Assembly (NCBI GenBank): GCA_022592445.1
Contig: JABYQR010000265.1
Coordinates: forward strand, 1 to 64,000
Direction: 5' to 3'
DNA: 64,000 bases
Origin: Cytidiella melzeri
Lineage: Eukaryota > Basidiomycota > Agaricomycetes > Polyporales > Irpicaceae
Under the pieces are notes generated by a model. That model saw nothing but the letters and a program-made list of their open reading frames with translations. It did no database searches and was not told where the DNA came from. Positions within the stretch are counted from its first letter, which is position 1. The number at the start of each line of letters is the position of its first letter. Positions 42,819 to 53,107 of this stretch are shown in pieces. The position numbers were made by a program, and so were the translations under genes.

Positions 42819-45278
42819 ACCCAATGTGGAATAATAGGCTAGGACATCTGTGGAAGTGCATTGTTGAGAATCTTCACAAAGGGACCAAGGGATTACCTGA
42901 GCGTATCTCTGTTCCGTCCTCAACTGCTCCATGCCACAGATGTGAACTTGGTCGAGGAAAGCAACTTCCAAAACCACCCTCTTTATCACGAGCCAAGGAC
43001 CCACTAGAACTAGTTCACTCGGACTTAGTTAAATTTCCTTCATTTTCAATTGATCGTTATAAGTACGCCAGGACTCTCTTAGATGATGCTACTGGTATGG
43101 GGGAACAATGTTACCTCAAACATAAAAACCATGCATTATCCGAGTTTAAGAGATGGAAAACATGGGCGGAAACCAGACTGGTCAAAAGATGAAGAAGTTT
43201 CACAGTGATAGAGGGACAGAGTTCTTGAATGATGAGTTCACTAAATACCTACATCAGTATTGTATAGAATGTCAGACATCCACACCTTATTCACATCAGC
43301 AGAATGATAGATTGGAATGATGGCAGCAGACGATTGTTTGCGCTGGTCTTTGCAACAGCTTTTGGAAGTTGTCATGCGAGGCTGCCATATATGTTTATAA
43401 CCACTTACCAAGTCAGTGTCTGAATTGGCACACACCTATTGAGAAGCTTTTAGGTGAAAAACCTGACATTTCTTGCCTTTGTGTATTTGGATGTTGCGCA
43501 TACATTTTTATACGCAAGGAATGTTGTCGAAACAAGCTGTCTGCCAAGGCAGCTTCTATGATATTTGTTGGATATGAACCTGGTTTTAAGGATTACCAGT
43601 TCTGGGATAAACAACAGATAGTCTTAGCAACTGACAAAAAATTTGATGATAACACTTTCCCATATTGTACTGATCTTGATACTTTTCTTTCCAAACAACC
43701 CCAATCCAACAATAATTCACAACCTCTACATGATATCGACTTACCTTTTGTTGATGTGATGCTGGTCACAATGAGCTTGATGATAAAGATGATAATTATC
43801 CAAGACAACAAGAACTGCAGAATCCTCCTCAGCAGCCTGTACCTCAGCCAAGAGCACCCAGTCGTAATACCCGTGGCACACCAGTCAGTAGACCGCAGCA
43901 AGTACTGCCTCAGCCTTCACGTTTGTATGCACATCAACCAGTACAGCAGCCACCACCGTCTTGACCAAAGAGATCAACTGCTGGAAAGAATCCTTTGCTT
44001 GGCTTTAATCCAGTCAACAAAGTGAAGCGTATTGAACAGGCAGTTGCACGCAATAAGGGTATTGTAAAGCAACAAAAGGAGCAAACAGCTAAATGGAGAG
44101 AATAAACAAAGCCATCAGTACCTGGACCAGTAAGACGTACAGTGTCTAATCCAGTACCTGGATCTTCTAGATTACCTTTGACACCGGAGCAATTGAACAT
44201 TGATCTTCCATCTGATCTGCCAAGTCAATCAGAGGATCAATTTGAATCTCTAGAATATATATTGTCATTATATGTCACAGTGTTTGCAATGAACAAATTT
44301 CCTCAGACTTGGAAACAAGCGATGAAAAGTGACAATAGAGATTTATGGTATGCTGCTGCACAAGACGAAATTGCCTCTCAAATGAAGAATGGCACTTGGA
44401 AGCCTGTTAAACAACCAAACCCCTCACAAAAAATAGTCAAATGCAAATGGGTCTTTGCAGTCAAATCTGACGGTCGTTACAAAGCACATCTTGTAGCAAA
44501 AGGCTTCACGCAAGTTGAAGGAATTGATTATCAAGAAACCTTCTCACCAGTCGCATGTTTTGAGTCCATACGCACACTACTAGCTATAGCTGCACTCAAG
44601 AATTGGGAAATTGAGGCACTGGACTTAGAAACAGCATTCCTGTACAGCGAACTGGATGAAGAAATATATATGTAACAACCAGAAGGTTTTGTAGAGAAGG
44701 GAAAAGAGAACCATGTTTGTTTGCTTAAGAAAGCCATTTATGGACTAAAACAAGCTGCATGAACTTGGAATATCAAAATACACAATACGCTTGTAGCTTG
44801 AGGCTTTGAATGTATTGAGTCCGATGCTGGTGTATACATATATCACCAACAAGGGGGGTCATTGATGCTTATCCTCTATGTCGATGACATATTTCCTATT
44901 GGCAACGATAAAGCTGGGATCAAAGCACTCAAAACAAATCTCATGAATCAATATGTGATGCGTGACTTAGGAGAAGCAAAGCTGAGCCAAGGTATGCAAG
45001 TGCATAGAAATTGTAAAGAGTGTACACTCTACCTTTCTCAAGGGTTGTACGTTGAAGATGCTCTTAAATGTTTTCAAATGATCAATGCTAATCCTGCCCG
45101 TACACCTTTACCATCTGGACTAGAACATCGTAAAGCAGATTCAGACTATACAGCAGAACATGAGCTTAGGAGTTTGTATCAAGCCTTGATTGGTACACTT
45201 ATATATGTTATGATCTGCACTCGTCCCAACATTTCATATGCTGTCATATGTCTTTCTCAGTATATGTTGAATCCCACT
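42629..45278 (+). pseudogene. Ty1/copia polyprotein, decayed and truncated
   Basis: Order: GAG-pre-integrase (NNRLGHLWKC, PCHRCELGRGKQ), integrase (ELVHSDLVKF with the first Asp; FHSDRGTEFLNDEF with the second), then a Gly/Pro/Gln-rich linker. Reverse transcriptase follows: KCKWVFAVKSDGRYKAHLVA, FSPVACFESIRTLLAIAA, and the YVDD box in LILYVDDIFPIGND at about 44868-44909. Frameshift near 43190 and stops near 43318, 44673, 44759 and 44801; most are one C-to-T change from CGA or CAA. The frame ends at RPNISYAVICLSQYMLNPT where gypsy-B begins at 45279, so RNase H is missing. The sequence right of gypsy-B (53108 on) does not continue it convincingly. Confidence 0.88.
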
Positions 45279-46035
45279 TGACACGGAGACAAGGCTTGAC
45301 GTGACAAACAGGGACACGAAGTGGATGACAACGAAGTGGTGGTGGTAGGCGTGAAGCTCAATACTCTCACCAGCTATAAACCTTATGCAGATGTCTAGCC
45401 CAGTAAAGACCAAGTTAGTATTGTGACTACCAGCTATGTAGTACAAGAGGGAGTTGCTTACCTATCCCAGTAAAGACCAAGAGGTCGAGATGGGGGGCTA
45501 GGAGCGTACATGTAGCAGTATAAATAGACTTCAGGGACCTGCGCACAGACCATGTTGAGGGCAGGCTTTGCAAGAAGCCGTGTGAACGAAGAACAAAAGA
45601 ACTACTTAAAAGAGAACAATAGCTATTGTCTAGACCTTGCCAAGAACTCTACTCATGAGAGAATCTATCTAAAAGGAGACCAACTATTGTATTCCATTCC
45701 CACACCTGTGAGAACATCCTTCCATAAAGAGAAAATAGGGAAAGAACAATAAGGAGCCCATGTGAACGGTATCTATGATGTCAAACCCTAGCTATGGGCT
45801 GAGCCATGTGTTTGTAGCCATGTGGTCTTACTTAAGCTAAGTCACATGCCGGTGTGACGTAGTAGCAAGTAATGTGACCGTGCGGAGCGTCTAAGCCACG
45901 TGATACAGGTGCTTAATAGACGTGAAAAGGGAGTTTATGCAGAGAAGGTTGCAACTGGGTTGCAGCCCGGAGTTTTACAGATAAAAGCAAAAGGTAAATT
46001 GCAAAAATTAAGGGCTGGTCAGGCCATCCATGACA
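45279..46035 (-). mobile_element. 3' LTR of gypsy-B (LTR-B)
   Basis: 757 bp, TGTCATGG..CGTGTCA on the minus strand. The intron-like module lies at 45395-45461 with GTAAGC donor; the upstream 20-mer has one change (GGGATAG). A TATAAATAG box lies near 45522. Confidence 0.93.
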
Positions 46036-46200
46036 TTACCCCCCTCCTAAAATCGAGCATCCTCGCGAAGCATCACTGTGCTGTGGTGATAGAGGTCTTC
46101 TACCCGTCTACAGGGATTCAGCAGAATTGCCCCAATTGTCTAGTCAGAAGGATGCTAGGAAGTTTCTCCCCTTCTGGTGTCGTTGACTCGACGTTACCCG

Positions 46201-47421
46201 TCAGTGTGATGTTCTTGAGATATCCAGACCGATGTGTTTGCCTTCATCCCAGCTAAGATCGTATGTAGATGGATAGATCGTGCAAAGGAAAGCGGGGTCG
46301 GTCTTGGTATTGAATTCCCAAAAGTGCAAGCGGAGATCCGCAAAGAGTGAAGCTTTGATGACCCGGGGCACTCCGGGGTTTGCTTTGTAGAAGTCGTCAA
46401 TTGCTTCTTGACTATTCTCGAGGTTTTCTACTGGTTCCCAGCTATTGTGTCCGTCTGAATATCCTTCCCATTTGACTAGGAATTGTAGTTTCTTCCATCG
46501 TCCGTGTAGCCTGCTGTCTAGCACCTTCTCAACGACATACTGCTCTTCTCCTTCTATGACAATAGGATCAGGAGGTGGAGGTACATCTTTGCCGTTGTTG
46601 TGCCAGGGACTTAGAGGGTTGACGTGGAAGACAGGGTGGATTCGGAGATAGCTGGGTAGATCGAGTTTGTAGTCAAGATCGCCGATGCGTTCAATGACTT
46701 TGTACGGGCCGAGTTGTCAAGGACCAAGTTTAGGGGTAGCCTGATGGCTCTGGACGTTCTTAGTGTTCAGCCAGACCATGTCGCCCACCTGGAAGACGCG
46801 TGGAGATCGCTTCTCAGATTTGTAGAGTTGCTTCATCTTTTCTTTGCTAAGACGAAGAGCTGCTTCGGTCTCTTTGCGTACTCGAGCCATGTTGTCAAGG
46901 CGCTCATCGAGTGATGGGATGTTGCTTTTCTTGCCGACTGGTATGGTGAAGTCGGGGCAATATCCGTAGATGACTTCAAACGGCGTTTGAGAGTTACCCG
47001 CATGTACTCGAGAGTTGAGTGCAAACTCAGCCGCCGGCAGATAATCGACCCAGTTGTCTTGTCGTTGCTGACAGAATAGACGCAGGTACTGTTCGATATC
47101 CTGGTTTTTGCGTTTGACTTTGCCATTTCCTTGCGGATGATAGGCAGTCGTAAAACCAGTTTCTATGCCTAGGCGGTGATAGAGCGCACACATGAAGCAC
47201 GCTGCAAACTGGGGTCCTCGATCAGAGAACACCTTCTTGGGAATGCCATGAAGTCGGAATATTTCTTTGTAGTGTAGATCGGCAATCCCCTCAGCGTTGA
47301 CCTTAGTAGTAGTAGGGATGATGTGTGTTTGATCGGAGTAATGGTCAATGTAGACCACAATCGAATTGAATCCCTTAGAGGGTGGAAGCTGAGTGATGAG
47401 ATCTACTCCGACGTGTTCTCA
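46201..47421 (-). pseudogene. Gypsy-B integrase core and chromodomain (3' part of pol)
   Basis: Continues pol after a TGA at 47419-47421 (a likely TGG-to-TGA change). Integrase: first Asp in VVYIDHYSDQ, second in FSDRGPQFAACF; the Glu expected in the QTDGQTExxNQ block is Lys here (QGNGKVKRKNQ), so the catalytic triad is broken. A second TGA lies at 46717-46719 (KLGP-stop-QLGP, one change from CGA). The C-terminal chromodomain (QYVVEKVLDSRLHGRWKKL, then LVKWEGYSDGHNSWEPVENL) would direct insertion to modified chromatin. Confidence 0.9.
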
Positions 47422-49989
47422 AGGTCCGGCCGGAGTTTCCTGAGGCTGTAGTATTGCTTTAGGGTGTGGAGCTGACTTGTAGCGTTGACAGCGATCACAA
47501 CCTAGTACGTAAGTCTCAACGAAGGCATTCATCTTTGGCCACCAATAGTGTCGTGAGACTAGCTCTATGGTGCCATGTTTGCCCGGATGACCAGCCGCGG
47601 GTGTGTCATGGCAAGATTTGACGATCTCGTAACGGAGCTCTTTGTTGTTAAAAATGTAGAGTTTTCCCTTGTAATAGATGAGTCCGTCACTCTCTTCCCA
47701 TTCGAGTAAACCGCCAACAAGTTTGCGAGGACCCTTCTTTGGAAGGGTAGCTAGAGCTTGTGCGACTTCTGCTTCTTGTTCTGTGCATTCTTGGATCTTT
47801 GATTCGAGCGGAGAAGTAGTGGCAAGTGCACTGGTAGCAAGGATGCGGAAATGCTCCGGTTTTAGTACCACCTGATCCTTGTTGTCTTCTTCGTCCGTGA
47901 CAGTGTGTGAGTGAAGACGAGAAAGAGGATCAGCGTGTATCATGGTATTACCGGGCTTGTGTACCAACACAAAGTCGAAGTCAGCCAAGAGTAGGGACCA
48001 ACGTGCTTGACGTTGAGTGAGGTGTTGCGCAGTTTTCCAGTACTGCAGGTTTGCGTGATCTGTCCAGATCTCAAACGGTTCCTTGAGCCCCTCAAGGTAG
48101 TGGCGCCAATCCTTGAGAGCCTCAGTGATGGCAAACATCTCCCAATCAAAGATTTCGTAGTTACGCTCGGCTTCAGTCATAGATGCGGACCAATAGGCGA
48201 TAGGGTGATAGAATCCATCTTCCTTTGATTTGTGGAAGATGATTCCACCGGTTGCATAGCCCAAGGCATCAACTTCTAGACGTGTGGGGAGTTCAGGGTC
48301 CCAGACTGCCAAGATAGGCTTAGTGGTAAAGGCAGTCTGCTGTGCTGGACCCCAGACCAACGGTACGTCCTTCTTAGTCAGGTTGTGTAGAGGCCGTGCG
48401 TACTTTGAGAAGTCTTGAATGAAGCGGCGGTAGAAGTTGGCAAACCCGATGAATCCTCTGACTTCTTTGAGGTTCTTGGGTGTGGGCCACGTAGAAACTG
48501 CTTGGACTTTGACAGGGTCCATAGCTACTTTGCCAGCGCGAATGATCAACCCGAGGTACTCAATCTCAGATTTCTCAAACTTGCACTTTTCCGGACAAAG
48601 ATACAGATTGTGTTGCTGAAGTCGCTCGAGGACTTTGTGAACAACCTTGCGGTGCTCTGTCAGGTTGTTACTCCAGATTAAGATGTCATCTAGATAGACA
48701 GCCACCTTGCCCTTGGCCACGAGGTTGGCAAAGATGTTGTCCATCAGAGCTTGGAAGGTAGCGGGTGAGTTCATGAGACCGAAGAACATGACTTTAGGTT
48801 TGAAGAGTCCTCGGTTGGTAACAAAAGCCGCTTTGTACTCATCTCCTTCTTTGATGCGGACATTGTGATATCCCCAACAAACATCGAACTTGGTGAAGAT
48901 CTTTGCACCCTTGAGCTTGTTGATAATGTCGGTAGCAAGCGGTAGTGGGTAACAATTATTTACCGTGATGTCGTTGAGTTTGCGGTAGTCCTGAATAAGT
49001 CGGAGTTTGTTGTCCTTCTTTTTGATGAAGAAGACTGGAGAAGCCATCGGAGACTTAGAAGGCGTAATGTAACCTTTTGACAGGTTCTTCTGAATGAACT
49101 TGTCAAGCTCGGCTTGTTCATTCAGGGGCATAGGATAAACTTTTGATTTGATGGTCTCAGGAGCGTCTGGTTTGAGATCAATTGAATGGTCCCAGGGCTG
49201 ATGCTGGGGTAGCCGATTAGACTCTTCCTCAGAGAACACTTTAGTGTGTCTGTGGTACTCTGATGGAATGATGTTTTTGAAGGAGCGCTGAGCTTTAGCT
49301 TTGTTTGCTTCGGCAGCAAGCTTAGTAGAGTAGGTGAAGCCAGCCATACACCAGACTTCGTCAGTGGTGTCTTGGATAATACCAGCTTTGACCCACTGCC
49401 TATGTTCTTTGCGATTACCGTCAACCTTCTGGAAATGTTTGTCAGGAGATTCTTCTGAGCCGCTCGGAATCGTCATTTCTCCTTTTTCCCAGTTAACGGT
49501 AGGGTTTACGCACTTGAGCCATGGTAGCCCAAGAATAACGTCCTCTGGTCCTAAGTCCGTGACAAGAAACTCTGCCTTTTCCGTGTGATCTCCGACTGTA
49601 AGTGTAAGGCGAATGAAGTGCGTTAATCCGCCAGCTTTATTCTTAGTTCCGTCAATGTTATGCAATGAGATAACCCTTTCGAGCGGGTGCTGAATAATCT
49701 TATGCTTCTTGAAGAACTGGTGGCTGATGAACAAAGCCGTAGCTCCTGAATCGATCATAGCAGGAGCGCGAATGCTTCTATTGAGACCTTTAACTAGTAC
49801 ATGTACACGTAAATGAGATGATAACCAATCTAGCGACGATATAGTACACGAGGAGATAGTAGACAACGGGCATGGAGTAGACGTTGTACACGAGGACGAC
49901 AAGGCAGAAGACGACAAAGACGACGAAGGGGACAAGGACAGGGTATTGGGGGGACTCGCAGCTGCGGCTGTGTCACGAGTCCGCTTCAA
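47419..49989 (-). CDS. Gypsy-B pol: protease, reverse transcriptase, RNase H, integrase zinc finger
   Basis: 856 codons without an upstream ATG; the frame opens at TTGAAGCGG directly after the gag stop, so it is read by frameshift. Aspartic protease MIDSGATALFIS (about residue 78) and GPEDVILGLPWLK. Reverse transcriptase: IQDYRKLNDITVNN, FTKFDVCWGYHNVRI, AVYLDDILIWSNN with the YLDD box. RNase H: EVDALGYATGG, NYEIFDWEMFAI, WTDHANLQYW. The HHCC finger of integrase (AAGHPGKHGTIE..GCDRCQRYK) closes the frame before the TGA at 47419. This is the best-preserved copy of the family but cannot make a complete Pol. Confidence 0.93.
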   Translation of the reverse strand: MKRTRDTAAAASPPNTLSLSPSSSLSSSALSSSCTTSTPCPLSTISSCTISSLDWLSSHLRVHVLVKGLNRSIRAPAMIDSGATALFISHQFFKKHKIIQHPLERVISLHNIDGTKNKAGGLTHFIRLTLTVGDHTEKAEFLVTDLGPEDVILGLPWLKCVNPTVNWEKGEMTIPSGSEESPDKHFQKVDGNRKEHRQWVKAGIIQDTTDEVWCMAGFTYSTKLAAEANKAKAQRSFKNIIPSEYHRHTKVFSEEESNRLPQHQPWDHSIDLKPDAPETIKSKVYPMPLNEQAELDKFIQKNLSKGYITPSKSPMASPVFFIKKKDNKLRLIQDYRKLNDITVNNCYPLPLATDIINKLKGAKIFTKFDVCWGYHNVRIKEGDEYKAAFVTNRGLFKPKVMFFGLMNSPATFQALMDNIFANLVAKGKVAVYLDDILIWSNNLTEHRKVVHKVLERLQQHNLYLCPEKCKFEKSEIEYLGLIIRAGKVAMDPVKVQAVSTWPTPKNLKEVRGFIGFANFYRRFIQDFSKYARPLHNLTKKDVPLVWGPAQQTAFTTKPILAVWDPELPTRLEVDALGYATGGIIFHKSKEDGFYHPIAYWSASMTEAERNYEIFDWEMFAITEALKDWRHYLEGLKEPFEIWTDHANLQYWKTAQHLTQRQARWSLLLADFDFVLVHKPGNTMIHADPLSRLHSHTVTDEEDNKDQVVLKPEHFRILATSALATTSPLESKIQECTEQEAEVAQALATLPKKGPRKLVGGLLEWEESDGLIYYKGKLYIFNNKELRYEIVKSCHDTPAAGHPGKHGTIELVSRHYWWPKMNAFVETYVLGCDRCQRYKSAPHPKAILQPQETPAGP

Positions 49990-49995
49990 AAAACC
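49986..49995 (-). promoter_or_regulatory. Candidate -1 frameshift site at the gag stop
   Basis: On the minus strand GCG GTT TTT TGA ends gag; a run of six T overlaps the stop. Slipping back one base after TTT reads TTG AAG CGG, the first codons of pol. The same run is kept in the independent copy 2 at 20019-20026. Confidence 0.6.
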
Positions 49996-51461
49996 GCGTT
50001 GATTTTGGCTGCCATCTCATCCATTTGCTTTTTCTGGATGTCCAGCATGTCCTTGAGAGCAGCAATCTTAGCATCCTTGTCATTTGACGCGTCTTGCTTG
50101 GCTGCAGTAGTAGTCGACGATGTCGACGAGGTAGCAGCAACCTTTTGTCCCTTAGGGACGCCTTGGAGCCGTTTTAGGCAAACTGCCCCCCAGTGACCGG
50201 TGCCACCGCAGTGGTTGCAGACCGGGTCGTCTGGGTGCTTCAAGTCCCTCTTCTTGTGACTCTCAGATCCACAAACCGAGCAGCGCTTGCTCATCTCCTT
50301 CTTCCATTTCTGGAAGATCTCCTGTTTGCCCAGACCCGCAAAGAGCGAGTCAAACGAGGCGGAGAAACGGGATGCGTCGATCTCCATTGCATTGGGATCA
50401 CGGAACGCTTGCTGGTGGGACTTGCCATGTCCCGAGGAACTGTCTACCATGACCTTCCCAGTGCTGTTGCGTAGATCCGCTAGCTGAGCGTCTACTGCCT
50501 TGCACTGGTTGTTTAGTGCATCGTAGGTTGTGGCGCGGGTCTGGAAGTATGAGACATGCTGAAGGTACTCCGTACTCAAGCTTGACTTGAGACGGTCGAA
50601 AAGATCCTGCTGGCTCCAGCCAGTGCGAGGGGCCCAGGTCTCGAACTCCGAGATGTGGGCAGCAAACATCTTGTTACCCTGCTTCATGCCGGTAATCTTA
50701 GTCTTGGCCTCCATGACCGCGTCAATAGGCTCAAACTTGGCTTTGAAAGCCTCGATAAACGTATCCCAGCTGTTGCCAAAAGCTGGTTTGCTACTGGCCA
50801 GCTCCTCAATATGAGGGCGAGCCCAGTCGGCAGCGTCGTCCTGCATAAACAACAAGGCGCTGGTGATGAGTTTGTGAGGATCAAAGATCCTTGCGCCATT
50901 ATTGTCCACCCGGACCTGGCCTTGCGCGTCTTGCTGGAAGAACACTTTTCCTTGATTTTGCGCCCATACTATGAACGCGTGGCGGAAGAGCCGGGCTTCC
51001 GACGATGTTTTCCCCTTGAAGGAGACTGGTTTCTCAACAATGCTTCTTTCCCAAGAAGCGTGGGTAGCAGCGGCAACCTCTGGTGTCTGTGCAGCTGCAA
51101 GTGCAGCCACCTGATTGGTAAGGTCAACCATCCTTTGTGTCAGGACACCCAACATATTTAGGACGTCTTGCTGGCTCAGGTTGGCAACTGGGGCAGCTGG
51201 AGCAGCAGGGGCAGCGGGCTGGTTGGGGTCCATGTCTTCTTGGGTGATGAGACAACGATTTTCTTCGGTCGGAGTCTGGTGGTGCTCAAAATATTCGCTG
51301 TTGACCGCTTCTGTTGGGTCTGCCTGAGTGTACCGATTTGGGCACGGTTGTTCGTCACACTCGTAGAATATGCCTTCGTAGAAGTGGTCGTCTGTGACCG
51401 CTCTCGAATCGAAGAAGTGTATGCAATTTCCGCAAGGAAGACTGGACGACGTGGTGGGCAA
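49986..51461 (-). CDS. Gypsy-B gag
   Basis: The conserved start is probably MDPNQPAAPAAP at about 51233, as in copy 2; the frame is open further up to 51461 (NCIHFFDSRAVTDDHFY), and that text is also conserved in copy 3. A leucine-rich N-terminal coiled coil (LGVLTQRMVDLTNQVAAL) precedes a capsid region (FKGKTSSEARLFRHAFIVWA; WDTFIEAFKAKFEPIDAVME). A first CxxC (CSVCGSESHKKRD) and a canonical CCHC zinc knuckle (CNHCGGTGHWGAVC) follow, then a Ser/Thr/Ala-rich stretch and a terminal coiled coil. Gag packages element RNA into particles. The frame is intact. Confidence 0.92.
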   Translation of the reverse strand: MPTTSSSLPCGNCIHFFDSRAVTDDHFYEGIFYECDEQPCPNRYTQADPTEAVNSEYFEHHQTPTEENRCLITQEDMDPNQPAAPAAPAAPVANLSQQDVLNMLGVLTQRMVDLTNQVAALAAAQTPEVAAATHASWERSIVEKPVSFKGKTSSEARLFRHAFIVWAQNQGKVFFQQDAQGQVRVDNNGARIFDPHKLITSALLFMQDDAADWARPHIEELASSKPAFGNSWDTFIEAFKAKFEPIDAVMEAKTKITGMKQGNKMFAAHISEFETWAPRTGWSQQDLFDRLKSSLSTEYLQHVSYFQTRATTYDALNNQCKAVDAQLADLRNSTGKVMVDSSSGHGKSHQQAFRDPNAMEIDASRFSASFDSLFAGLGKQEIFQKWKKEMSKRCSVCGSESHKKRDLKHPDDPVCNHCGGTGHWGAVCLKRLQGVPKGQKVAATSSTSSTTTAAKQDASNDKDAKIAALKDMLDIQKKQMDEMAAKINAVF

Positions 51462-51474
51462 ACTATGGATCTAT

Positions 51475-52203
51475 CTAAATCCACTCAAAGTAGCTATCGT
51501 TGTTAACTACGTTGAGCTGGGCAAGAACTTTGCTATAGTTCTTACAAAGCTGTTTAAACGAAACCTTCCCAATTGCTTTGCAACCCCAGTCTATGAGTTG
51601 CCACTCGCAGTCTGCTGTGACCGGTGCAAGCTCGTCAAGTCGGTTGAGGAAGCGATTAACTTTGTTGACGAGATGGAGTAGCGCATGATGGTGGTCGGGG
51701 TCTGCACAGTTGAGAAGTTCTTGGAGCTCTGTGAGAGCTTGTAGGCGGGTGCGAACCACGGTGAGTTTTGGCCTGAAGATGCCGACGAGATCAACCGGTC
51801 ATAACTTTTTGAAGTCTATCAACACCGGTTTGGGTGCAGCAGGAGCAGGAGTGGGCGGGGGAAGCTTAGCGAGCCGCTCAGAGAGAGTTGGCTTGTGGGT
51901 TCGCTGCTCAGCTAGGGTGCGAGCACGTTCTTCTGCGGCACGTTCTCCGTATGCTCTGGCAGAAGCGCGAAGTTGTTGGTTTTCCTCGTAAGAGGGGACG
52001 GTGAGGGTGATGCCTTTGACAGGCGGCTTCTTGGACACGTACTTCGCAACGGTGACCAGGTCTTTGTCAGACCAGCAATGAGGTTGACTGCTCTTACGCT
52101 TTTCAGCGAGAGCGTCAAGGAAAGATGTTGGAAGAGACCTCTTGAGCTGAGGCTCAGTGGTAGAGAGGTTCTTAGAAAAACGGGGGCGCGTGTCTTTAGG
52201 CAC
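51475..52203 (-). pseudogene. Gypsy-B leader ORF0, one internal TGA
   Basis: ATG at 52203 is the first start after the 5' LTR. The text runs through KDTRPRFSKNLSTTEPQLK, CWSDKDLVTVAKYVSKK, ASARAYGERAAEERARTLAE and IDFKKL, meets a TGA at 51799-51801, then continues in the same frame as PVDLVGIFRPKLTVVRT, ALLHLVNKVNRFLNRLDEL to a TAG at about 51475. Copy 2 has a sense codon at that TGA. About 240 codons in total. No known domain; an extra frame before gag is unusual for Ty3/gypsy elements. Confidence 0.75.
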
Positions 52204-52349
52204 TAAACAACGCGCAGGGGGTAGAAACGGACAACGTAAGTGTAGCTCAACGGTATGATAAGACCGGAGACGTACTTGTCAAACAGGAATAAACTTTTTA
52301 AAACGGTGGGAATAGGGGACCCAGGGTTTTCACAACGATCTCAACCTAA

Positions 52350-53107
52350 TGACACGGAGACAGGGCTCGACGTGGCAGACAGGGACACGATGTGGATATT
52401 GACGAGGAGGTGGTGGCAGGCGTGTAGCACAGTGCTCTCACCAGCTATCAGACTTTATACAAGTATCTAGCCCAGTAAAGACCAAGTTAGTATTGATACT
52501 ACTCGCTATGTAGTACAAGAGGGGTGTTGCTTACCTAGCCCAGTAAAGACCAAGAGGTCGAGATGGGGGCTAGGAGCATACATGTAGCTGCTTATATAGA
52601 CTTCAGGGACCTGCGCACAGACCATGTTGAGGGCAGGCTTTGCAAGAAGCTATGTGAACAAAGAACAATAGCACTACCTAAAGAAGAACAATAGCTATTG
52701 TCTGGACTCTGCCAAGACCTCTACTCATGAGAGAAGTTATCTAATAGGAGACCAATTATTGTATTCCATTCCCACACCTGTGAGAACATTTTACAATAAA
52801 GAGAACAACAGCAAAAGAACAATAGGAGCCTATGTGAACAGTATCTATGATGTCAAACCCTAGCTATGGGCTGAGCCATGTGTTTGTAGCCATGTGGTCT
52901 TACTTAAGCTAAGTCACATGCCGGTGTGACGTAGTAGCAAGTAATGTGACCGTGCGGAGCGTCTAAGCCACGTGATACGGGCGCTTAATAGACGTGCAAA
53001 AGGAGTTTGTGCAGAGAAGGTTGCAGCTGAGCTGCAGCCCGGAGTTTTACAGATAAAAACAAGAGGTAAATTGCGAAACTTAAGGGCTAGTCAGGCCATC
53101 CATGACA
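52350..53107 (-). mobile_element. 5' LTR of gypsy-B (LTR-B), mosaic
   Basis: 758 bp. Next to it on the internal side, the minus strand reads TTAGGTTGAGATCGTTGTG, where the primer-binding site should be; I cannot match it to a tRNA. Its segment 52600-52881 is identical to the LTR at 22401-22685, and its segment 52848-52978 is identical to 45773-45906 of the 3' LTR. The intron module reads GTAAGC..TACTAAC..CTAG. Confidence 0.92.

Larger units (their letters stand above)
45279..53107 (-). mobile_element. Full-length chromodomain Ty3/gypsy element (gypsy-B)
   Basis: 7.8 kb with LTR-B at both ends (45279-46035 and 52350-53107), a purine-rich tract beside the 3' LTR (AGGAGGGGGGTAA on the minus strand, ending at 46036), leader ORF0, gag and pol in order. 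Flanks are CCACT on the left and CCAAA on the right, so no perfect target duplication. The two LTRs differ by roughly 10-15% in their left halves but are identical in a long right segment, so they were not inherited simply from one insertion. Confidence 0.93.

Noticed and set aside
45552..45752. Frame MLRAGFARSRVNEEQ found in several LTRs (also 59968-60207 and 5124-5351)
   Set aside because: It lies within LTR-B between promoter and leader and varies between copies; no sign of coding constraint.
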